A stretch of 7,633 bases of DNA from Cryomorphaceae bacterium (GTDB taxonomy: Bacteria; Bacteroidota; Bacteroidia; Flavobacteriales; Schleiferiaceae): contig DLWR01000121.1 in assembly GCA_003444795.1 (NCBI GenBank), forward strand, positions 1 to 7,633. The letters are read 5' to 3'. Of the stretch, positions 1 to 5,583 are shown one piece after another. Made by a program: the position numbers and the translations under genes. The stretch's first letter is position 1, and the number at the start of each line of letters is the position of its first letter. The notes beneath the pieces are model-generated. The model was not told the DNA's origin. It did not search any database and worked only from the letters and a program-made list of their open reading frames with translations.

Positions 1-213
1 TGGATTCATGATTTGAAGCAACCTTGGCGAATCGGTGCGGCCTATTTTGAATCCATGCTACTCGATTATGATGCGGCCTCCAATTGGGGCAATTGGGCCT
101 ACATCGCAGGAGTCGGCAATGACCCTCGCCCCTTCCGAAAATTCAATACCCAGAAACAGGCCGAGCAGTACGACCCTGAGGGAACGTACCGGGCGTATTG
201 GAGCGGTCAATAA
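1..213 (+). CDS. DASH-family cryptochrome/photolyase, C-terminal fragment
   Basis: The frame is open from base 1 and ends at TAA 211-213, so only the last 70 residues are present and the start lies off the left edge. A TTG at 13 is internal and is not a credible start. The visible part carries the C-terminal FAD-domain signature of the DASH branch: [15 protein letters not shown], then [17 protein letters not shown], then a KFN...[11 protein letters not shown]...W ending. The AGVGNDPR and YDPEG blocks are typical of cryptochrome DASH; class I CPD photolyases usually read AGTGTD in the first. Family knowledge: these flavoproteins bind FAD, often with a folate antenna, and repair cyclobutane dimers in single-stranded or looped DNA, some also acting as light sensors. 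The protein ends soon after the YDPEG block, with no C-terminal extension. It is convergent with hisS and overlaps it by 7 bp. The antenna domain and promoter cannot be seen. Confidence 0.9.
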   Translation, partial: WIHDLKQPWRIGAAYFESMLLDYDAASNWGNWAYIAGVGNDPRPFRKFNTQKQAEQYDPEGTYRAYWSGQ

Positions 214-1538
214 GTGGCTAAACGGGAGACCAAATCGCTAAATTCCAATGACTCTTGCTCGCCATTGGCCAAGTTTTTCAACTGAATTTGACCCGATGCA
301 CGTTCCGATTCGCCGAGTAAGATGATAAAGGGTATCCCACGTTTGTCCGCGTAATCGAACTGTTTTTTCAATTTAGCCGCTTCCGGATAAAATTCCACTC
401 GCAGGCCTGTTTTGCGCAGTCTTAACGCCAGTTCATAGGCATAAGGGGCATCCGTTTCACTCAGGGAAAAAACAAGGGCAACAGGAGCGTTGCTCAGACT
501 TACGGGCAGACGGCCCAGCTCTTCTAAGCAGAGAATGATTCGGTCCAATCCAAAGCTGATACCCACCCCAGAAGTGTCTTTCAGCCCAAAGATACCCGTG
601 AGGTCGTCGTAACGACCGCCGCCTCCAACACTGCCCATTTGGACCTCGTTGGCGGTCACCTCCAAAATGCAGCCCGTGTAGTAATTCAAACCTCGAGCGA
701 GGGTAATGTCAATCGCCAATGGGGCTTCCCCAGCGTGCTCCAGGACAAATTCTAATTCACTCACGCCTTGCATGCCAATCGCAGAAGGAGCAAGCCAGTT
801 ACGTAAAAATTCTAAAGAACCAGCGACGTCATTAAAACTTTGCATGGCAGGTTCTAGGGAATACAATTCTGCAGAACTAAACCCTTTGGATTCCAATTCG
901 GCGAGTACCCCAGCCTTTCCAATTTTGTCCAACTTGTCCAAGGCCACAGTAAAATCCACCAGGCGATCACCCACACCGCTTACTTCCGCTATACCGGCCA
1001 ATACCTTTCGGTTGTTCAGTCGAATCGTGACGGGAAGTTTGAGGGCTTGGAAGGCCTGTTGGTACAAGTGGATGAGTTCAACCTCTTGCCACAGGCTTTT
1101 GCTTCCCACCACGTCTGCATCGCATTGGTAGAATTCGCGGAAGCGGCCTTTTTGAGGATTGTCCGCACGCCAAACAGGTTGCATTTGGTAGCGCTTAAAC
1201 GGCAAAGCGAGTTGCCCTGCATTCTGCACCACGTAGCGCGCAAACGGAACCGTCAAGTCATAGCGCAAGGCCTTGTCGGCCACCTCGCTACCCTTGGGAT
1301 TGCTGGGATCTTCGACGGACTTCATGAAGTCCCCCGAACGCAAAATCTTGAAAATCAATCGATCCCCTTCCTCGCCGTACTTACCCATTAAGGTTTCGAG
1401 ATTTTCAAAACTAGGTGTTTCAAGCGGGCTGTAGCCAAAAACCTCAAAGGTGGTCCGCAGCACATGCATGACGTACTGACGTTTGGCTACCTCTAGGGCG
1501 GAAAAATCGCGGGTTCCTTTGGCTACGCGGGGCTTCAT
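207..1538 (-). CDS. hisS: Histidyl-tRNA synthetase
   Basis: This class II aminoacyl-tRNA synthetase charges tRNA-His with histidine using ATP in the cytoplasm. It is full length at 443 residues. Visible landmarks are the N-terminal KGTRDF block (7-12), [13 protein letters not shown] (91-103), motif 2 around [17 protein letters not shown] (122-138), the histidine-specific loop [10 protein letters not shown] (280-289, R282 the likely catalytic arginine), a glycine-rich [12 protein letters not shown] (302-313), motif 3 [12 protein letters not shown] (323-334), and a C-terminal anticodon-binding domain from about 350. The FYQCDAD sequence after motif 2 resembles the eukaryotic/Bacteroidota form more than the E. 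coli form. The ATG at 1538 begins immediately before the conserved block, and it overlaps the ettA stop as TAATG, so the gene is probably cotranscribed and translationally coupled with ettA. No separate promoter or terminator is evident, and the 3' end runs 7 bp into the convergent cryptochrome gene. Confidence 0.98.
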   Translation of the reverse strand: MKPRVAKGTRDFSALEVAKRQYVMHVLRTTFEVFGYSPLETPSFENLETLMGKYGEEGDRLIFKILRSGDFMKSVEDPSNPKGSEVADKALRYDLTVPFARYVVQNAGQLALPFKRYQMQPVWRADNPQKGRFREFYQCDADVVGSKSLWQEVELIHLYQQAFQALKLPVTIRLNNRKVLAGIAEVSGVGDRLVDFTVALDKLDKIGKAGVLAELESKGFSSAELYSLEPAMQSFNDVAGSLEFLRNWLAPSAIGMQGVSELEFVLEHAGEAPLAIDITLARGLNYYTGCILEVTANEVQMGSVGGGGRYDDLTGIFGLKDTSGVGISFGLDRIILCLEELGRLPVSLSNAPVALVFSLSETDAPYAYELALRLRKTGLRVEFYPEAAKLKKQFDYADKRGIPFIILLGESERASGQIQLKNLANGEQESLEFSDLVSRLATY

Positions 1539-1540
1539 TA
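1536..1540 (-). promoter_or_regulatory. ettA-hisS stop/start overlap (TAATG)
   Basis: On the minus strand the ettA stop TAA (1540-1538) and the hisS start ATG (1538-1536) share one base, reading TAATG. Such overlaps usually allow ribosomes ending one gene to reinitiate on the next. It also fixes the hisS start. Confidence 0.8.
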
Positions 1541-3232
1541 CTTGACGAGTTTCTTGTATTTGAATTTCTTGGGCTCAGCAGACGTTCCGCCAAGACGTTT
1601 TTTCTTGTTTTCCTCATAGTCCGAGAAAGAACCCTCAAAGTAGTACACCTGAGAGTCACCTTCAAAGGCAAGGATGTGCGTACAAACGCGGTCTAAGAAC
1701 CAACGGTCGTGCGAAATGATAACGGCACAACCAGCGAAGTGTTCCAAGCCTTCCTCAAGCGCACGCAAGGTATTGATATCCAAATCGTTGGTAGGCTCGT
1801 CCAAAAGCAACACATTACCACCCTCCTTCAAGGCCATAGCCAGGTGTAAACGGTTGCGCTCACCACCAGACAGAATGCCAATCTTCTTGGATTGGTCCCC
1901 ACCACTGAAGTTGAAACGCGCCAAATAGGCGCGGCTGTTGACAATTTGTCCACCTAGTTCAAACTGCTCCTGCCCATCGCCGATGATTTCATAGATGGAT
2001 TTTTCAGGGTCCAATTTGGCGTGACTCTGGTCCACGTAGGAAATTTTTGCCGTCTCTCCTACCGCAAAGGCACCCCCATCGGGCTGCAACTGATCCATAA
2101 TCATGCGGAAAATGGTCGTCTTACCCGCACCATTAGGTCCAATGATGCCTACAATTCCCGCAGGAGGCAAGTTGAAATTCAAGTCTTCATAGAGCAAGCG
2201 GTCGCCAAAGCCTTTTTTGACATTTTTTGCCTCGATCACATTGGTGCCCAAGCGCGGTCCGTTTGGAATGAAAATTTCTAGGCGCTGTTCCTTGTCCTTT
2301 TGCTCTTCATTCATCAGCTTGTCGTAGCTGCTCAAACGGGCCTTAGACTTGGCTTGACGTCCTTTTGGATTCATGCGCACCCACTCCAGCTCGCGCTCCA
2401 AGGTCTTGCGGCGCTTGGTCGCTTGCTTTTCCTCCTGTTCTAAACGCTTGGTCTTCTGATCCAGCCAAGAAGAATAATTGCCTTTCCAAGGAATGCCTTC
2501 ACCCCGGTCCAATTCTAGAATCCAGCCCGCGACATTGTCCAAGAAATAGCGGTCGTGCGTGACGGCAATAACGGTACCCTTGTACTGCTGCAGGTGGTGC
2601 TCCAACCACAAAATGGACTCTGCGTCCAAGTGGTTGGTAGGTTCGTCCAAGAGCAAGACGTCCGGATTCTTAAGTAGCAAGCGGCACAGAGCCACACGGC
2701 GGCGCTCACCACCTGAAAGTACGCTGATAGGGGTATCCCCTTCTGGGCATTGCAGCGCGTCCATCGCACGCGCGAGAACCGTTTCCAATTCCCAGGCATT
2801 GCTGGCATCAATGCGGTCTTGCAATTCCGCTTGGCGGTTCATCAACTTTTCCATCTTGTCGGGATTTTCATAGACCTCCGGCAAGCCAAACTGATCGTTG
2901 ATTTGATTGTATTCTTCCAAGATGGCTACCGTTTCCGACATGCCTTCCTTCACAATATCCATGACGGTTTTCGTCTCATCAAGCTGCGGCTCCTGCTCCA
3001 GAAAGCCTACGGTATAGCCTTGCGCAAAGACCACATCTCCTTGGTAGTTCTTTTCTACCCCAGCAATGATTTTCAGCAAGGTTGATTTACCCGAACCGTT
3101 CAGACCAATGATGCCAATTTTCGCGCCGTAAAAGAAGCTCAAATAGATGTCTTTGAGGATGGCTTTGTTGTTGTTCGGGAGAATCTTGGAGACTCCCGAC
3201 ATGCTAAAGATGATTTTCTTATCGTCTGACAT
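1538..3232 (-). CDS. ettA: Energy-dependent translational throttle protein EttA (ABC-F ATPase)
   Basis: This soluble ABC-F protein has two ATPase domains and no membrane segments. EttA binds the ribosomal E site and gates entry into elongation according to the ATP/ADP ratio. From the chosen start it is 564 residues. ABC1 has Walker A GLNGSGKS (43-50), LSGGE (172-176) and Walker B VLLLDEP with E197. The arm insertion lies around 90-140. A charged linker at about 245-330 contains ELEWVR and KGRQAKSKARL, the tRNA-interaction motif. ABC2 has Walker A GPNGAGKT (365-372), LSGGE (454-458) and VLLLDEP with E479. Close agreement along the whole length with E. coli EttA, including GWILELDRGEGIPW and the C-terminal EPKKFKYKKL, separates it from Uup and from resistance ABC-Fs. 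An upstream in-frame ATG at 3310 would add 26 residues unlike the family and overlap the divergent gene, so the ATG at 3232 (MSDDKK) is preferred. It is the first gene of a pair with hisS. Confidence 0.96.
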   Translation of the reverse strand: MSDDKKIIFSMSGVSKILPNNNKAILKDIYLSFFYGAKIGIIGLNGSGKSTLLKIIAGVEKNYQGDVVFAQGYTVGFLEQEPQLDETKTVMDIVKEGMSETVAILEEYNQINDQFGLPEVYENPDKMEKLMNRQAELQDRIDASNAWELETVLARAMDALQCPEGDTPISVLSGGERRRVALCRLLLKNPDVLLLDEPTNHLDAESILWLEHHLQQYKGTVIAVTHDRYFLDNVAGWILELDRGEGIPWKGNYSSWLDQKTKRLEQEEKQATKRRKTLERELEWVRMNPKGRQAKSKARLSSYDKLMNEEQKDKEQRLEIFIPNGPRLGTNVIEAKNVKKGFGDRLLYEDLNFNLPPAGIVGIIGPNGAGKTTIFRMIMDQLQPDGGAFAVGETAKISYVDQSHAKLDPEKSIYEIIGDGQEQFELGGQIVNSRAYLARFNFSGGDQSKKIGILSGGERNRLHLAMALKEGGNVLLLDEPTNDLDINTLRALEEGLEHFAGCAVIISHDRWFLDRVCTHILAFEGDSQVYYFEGSFSDYEENKKKRLGGTSAEPKKFKYKKLVK

Positions 3233-3250
3233 GAATACGTGAATTGTAGT

Positions 3251-3259
3251 GCAAATATC
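3251..3259 (-). promoter_or_regulatory. Candidate Bacteroidota -7 promoter box for ettA-hisS
   Basis: The minus strand reads GATATTTGC, one mismatch from the Bacteroidota primary-sigma consensus TAnnTTTGC. It lies 18 bp upstream of the chosen ettA ATG, which would give a leader of roughly a dozen bases. No convincing -33 TTTG is visible upstream, so the call is tentative. Its position supports the start at 3232 rather than 3310. Confidence 0.45.
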
Positions 3260-3301
3260 GGTATTCCTGCGAGGCATGGTTGTTGTAATTTCCCCTTCTG
3301 C

Positions 3302-4027
3302 ATGCGACATCGCCTATTTCTTTGTTTTTTTCTTGGGGTCATTAGCGCCTTTGCGCAATCGAACGTGCTTTTTTCAGGCCGAATCGTTGAAGACAAGACG
3401 CTTGAACCCCTGCCCTGGGTCATCATTGTCAATGCCCGGACGGAAGAAGCCTTTGCTAGCGAAATGGACGGACGCTTTAGTCTACGCGGACAAGTAGGCG
3501 ACACCTTGGTGTTTTCAAAGCCCGGCTTTTCCTATCGCTATGCGGCGATTCGGGCCGAACAGAACGTGCAAATAAGCTTGCTCCCGCAAAACTACCTTTT
3601 GGAAGAGGTGCCGGTAACCGCCTATAAATTGACGAGCAACTTGCCCAAAGACATGCCCCTGCAGAGCCCAGCGCGCCCAGAGGGGGCGAATATTCAGGTG
3701 CCGACTCGAGTAAAACCTACCATAGCCAACCCCTTAGACCTATTGTACGATCAATTTGGGAACAGGCCCCGGCAGCTACGTGAGCTAGAAGCCATATTGG
3801 AAAGCGAATCGTATCGCGAGAAATTGGCTGAAAGTCAAAACAGAACGGCGTTGTTTGAACTCACCGGATTGACTACCGCGCAAGTGGAAGAGCTTCTCCT
3901 CTTTTGTCAGTGGAATGAAAGCCAAATCCGCTCTGCGACAGACTATGTCCTCCTGCAAAGTTTACTCCAGTGCTTTCAAGAATTCAGAGCCATCCAAGCC
4001 GCAGAATCTGCGGCTGAAAAACCTTAA
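3302..4027 (+). CDS. Exported protein with carboxypeptidase-regulatory-like domain, function unknown
   Basis: The product is 241 residues from the ATG at 3302. This start places a signal peptide at the N-terminus: MRHR, a hydrophobic core [13 protein letters not shown], and likely cleavage near AFA/Q (18-19). An in-frame ATG at 3239 would put 21 unsuitable residues before it. Residues about 23-90 ([17 protein letters not shown], then [21 protein letters not shown]) fit the beta-sandwich CarboxypepD_reg-like fold common in Bacteroidota surface proteins. After a Pro-rich linker (about 110-135), residues about 137-235 look helical and charged, with [22 protein letters not shown] and LLLFCQW. This layout recalls a recurring but uncharacterised group of small Bacteroidota exported proteins. 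There is no TonB plug or barrel and no catalytic motif. It is probably periplasmic or outer-membrane associated. It is divergent from ettA, and its stop shares TTAA with that of guaB. No clear promoter was found. Confidence 0.85.
   Translation: MRHRLFLCFFLGVISAFAQSNVLFSGRIVEDKTLEPLPWVIIVNARTEEAFASEMDGRFSLRGQVGDTLVFSKPGFSYRYAAIRAEQNVQISLLPQNYLLEEVPVTAYKLTSNLPKDMPLQSPARPEGANIQVPTRVKPTIANPLDLLYDQFGNRPRQLRELEAILESESYREKLAESQNRTALFELTGLTTAQVEELLLFCQWNESQIRSATDYVLLQSLLQCFQEFRAIQAAESAAEKP
4024..4027. other. Shared TTAA holding two convergent stop codons
   Basis: The plus-strand gene for the exported protein stops with TAA at 4025-4027. guaB on the minus strand stops with TAA at 4026-4024. Both stops lie within one self-complementary TTAA, leaving no intergenic space and no room for a terminator between the genes. 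Confidence 0.9.
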
Positions 4028-5496
4028 CGGCTGTAATTTGGCGCCTCGCGGGTAATGGTCACGTCGTGAGGATGGCTTTCGGCAATACCTGAAGCCGTAA
4101 TGCGCACAAATTGCGCTTTCTCTTTTAAGGTTTCCACATCCTTTGCACCACAATAGCCCATGCCGGCACGCAAACCACCGATGAACTGATACATCACGTC
4201 TTTGACTTCGCCTTTATACGGTACGCGACCAACGATGCCTTCAGGAACGAGTTTTTTAATGTCGTCTTCTACATCTTGGAAGTAGCGATCCTTAGATCCC
4301 GCTTCCATAGCCTCTACGGAGCCCATGCCTCGGTAGGACTTAAAGCGACGACCATCCAAAATAATGGATTCACCAGGTGCTTCATTGGTGCCTGCGAGCA
4401 ATGAGCCCAACATCACCGAATCTGCCCCTGCGGCAATAGCCTTCACAATATCGCCCGTATAGCGAATTCCGCCATCTGCAATTACGGGAACTCCAGAGCC
4501 TTTAATCGCCTCCGAAACCACCATAACGGCAGATAATTGGGGCACGCCAACACCTGCTACCACACGCGTGGTGCAAATGGAACCAGGTCCGATGCCCACT
4601 TTCACGGCATCTGCACCGGCTTCCACCAGGAATTTTGCCGCTTCAGCGGTCGCAATATTTCCGACCACCACGTCCAAATCAGGAAACTGGCCTTTTACTT
4701 TTTTCAAGGCATCCACCACCCCTTGCGTGTGACCGTGCGCGGTGTCAATGACAATCGCATCGACATTGGCCGCGACCAATAGACTCACACGGTCCAAAAT
4801 ATCGGGCGTCACTCCCACTGCCGCCGCTACCCGCAGACGACCAAAGGCATCTTTGTTCGCATTGGGCTTGTTACGCTTTTTGCTAATATCTCGGTAGGTA
4901 ATCAGGCCCATCAAGGTGCCGTCTTTACGCACAACCGGTAGTTTTTCAATTTTATTGGCCTGCAGGATGCCTTCTGCTTCATCCATAGTGGTGCGCTCGT
5001 TGGCCGTCACCAAGGGCTGAGCTGTCATGACAGAACCCACCGTTTTCTGGTCTTCGGTTTCAAAGCGCAAATCGCGGTTGGTAATGATGCCAATTAATTT
5101 CTTATCCGCATCAACAACGGGTATGCCACCAATGCGGTACTCGGCCATGAGTTTTTTCGCCTCGCCAATAAGGGCCTCAGGACTGAGCGTGACGGGATCC
5201 AGGATCATACCACTTTCGGCACGCTTGACTTTGCGCACCTCCATCGCTTGCTTTTCCGCGTTCATGTTCTTGTGAAGGACACCTATTCCACCGTCTTGCG
5301 CCATAGCAATCGCCATGGTGGCTTCCGTGACGGTGTCCATAGCCGAACTGATAATCGGCGTCTTCAACATGATGTGGCGAGTGAATTTCGATTCAATCCG
5401 CACATCGCGTGGAAGGACTTCTGAATAAGCGGGAACGAGGAGGACGTCGTCGTACGTGAGGTACTCACCGATGACTTTAGGAAGGTTGGAATCCAT
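4024..5496 (-). CDS. guaB: IMP dehydrogenase
   Basis: This enzyme oxidises IMP to XMP with NAD+, the committed and rate-limiting step of GMP synthesis, and is usually a tetramer in the cytoplasm. It is 490 residues, the usual bacterial length. The N-terminal [17 protein letters not shown] (13-29) is typical. Two CBS domains interrupt the barrel at about 95-205, including [22 protein letters not shown] and [20 protein letters not shown]. The catalytic loop [11 protein letters not shown] places the nucleophile at Cys308. [11 protein letters not shown] (340-350) and MLGSLLAGT (362-370) form the phosphate-binding region, [11 protein letters not shown] follows, and DRYFQ in the mobile flap gives the Arg404-Tyr405 pair expected to activate water. 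All key residues are intact, and CBS retention suggests allosteric nucleotide control. The ATG at 5496 sits just before the conserved N-terminus and 26 bp downstream of a strong -7 box, so it appears to be transcribed on its own. Confidence 0.98.
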   Translation of the reverse strand: MDSNLPKVIGEYLTYDDVLLVPAYSEVLPRDVRIESKFTRHIMLKTPIISSAMDTVTEATMAIAMAQDGGIGVLHKNMNAEKQAMEVRKVKRAESGMILDPVTLSPEALIGEAKKLMAEYRIGGIPVVDADKKLIGIITNRDLRFETEDQKTVGSVMTAQPLVTANERTTMDEAEGILQANKIEKLPVVRKDGTLMGLITYRDISKKRNKPNANKDAFGRLRVAAAVGVTPDILDRVSLLVAANVDAIVIDTAHGHTQGVVDALKKVKGQFPDLDVVVGNIATAEAAKFLVEAGADAVKVGIGPGSICTTRVVAGVGVPQLSAVMVVSEAIKGSGVPVIADGGIRYTGDIVKAIAAGADSVMLGSLLAGTNEAPGESIILDGRRFKSYRGMGSVEAMEAGSKDRYFQDVEDDIKKLVPEGIVGRVPYKGEVKDVMYQFIGGLRAGMGYCGAKDVETLKEKAQFVRITASGIAESHPHDVTITREAPNYSR

Positions 5497-5499
5497 GGC

Positions 5500-5520
5500 G
5501 CAATTTACGGTCTAAATTGC
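5500..5520. promoter_or_regulatory. Perfect 8-bp dyad in the guaB leader, candidate operator or hairpin
   Basis: The plus strand has arms GCAATTTA (5500-5507) and TAAATTGC (5513-5520), exact reverse complements separated by CGGTC. The element lies between the guaB -7 box and the ATG, covering the expected transcription start. It could be a repressor-binding site or, if transcription starts far enough upstream, an RNA hairpin three bases before the start codon. Its structure is seen directly; its function is inferred. Confidence 0.5.
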
Positions 5521-5522
5521 AT

Positions 5523-5531
5523 GCAAAGATA
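5523..5531 (-). promoter_or_regulatory. Bacteroidota -7 promoter box of guaB
   Basis: The minus strand reads TATCTTTGC, an exact match to the Bacteroidota consensus TAnnTTTGC, ending 26 bp before the guaB ATG. The expected start of transcription is near 5515-5518. No TTTG -33 element is visible at the usual distance; that region is occupied by the terminator hairpin of the upstream gene. Confidence 0.7.
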
Positions 5532-5535
5532 ACGA

Positions 5536-5564
5536 AAAAGCCGCCCTTTTTGGGGGCGGCTTTT
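5536..5564 (-). terminator. Rho-independent terminator of the secreted-protein gene
   Basis: An 11-bp perfect stem pairs 5536-5546 with 5554-5564 (GCCGCCC against GGGCGGC, flanked by A/T pairs) around a 7-base loop. On the minus strand the stem runs into TTTTTC. It begins 19 bp after the TAG stop of the large secreted-protein gene, so it should end that transcript just before the guaB promoter. Confidence 0.85.
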
Positions 5565-5583
5565 AGCGTGAAGCTTGAGAAGC

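Noticed and set aside
706..1131. A plus-strand open frame of 141 codons inside hisS.
   Set aside because: It is antisense to conserved hisS sequence and shows low-complexity Ser/Pro/Arg composition with no recognisable domain.
1780..2660. Similar DNA stretches near 1780-1812 and 2627-2660 that look like a direct repeat.
   Set aside because: They encode the LLLDEPTN Walker B/D-loop segments of the two ABC domains of EttA, so similarity is explained by protein homology.
2515..2811. A minus-strand open frame of 98 codons inside ettA.
   Set aside because: It is an alternative frame of a strongly conserved ATPase gene and has no independent support.
3286..3293. TAATTTCC upstream of the exported protein gene as a possible -7 box.
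   Set aside because: It has two mismatches at conserved positions and lies only 8 bp from the ATG, too weak to call.
3239..3301. An upstream start for the exported protein at 3239.
   Set aside because: It would put 21 residues, with several Cys and no positive-hydrophobic pattern, in front of a good signal peptide. The ATG at 3302 is preferred.
3233..3310. A 26-residue N-terminal extension of EttA from an ATG at 3310.
   Set aside because: The extra residues do not resemble the EttA N-terminus, would overlap the divergent gene's start, and would place the candidate -7 box inside the coding region. The ATG at 3232 fits the family.
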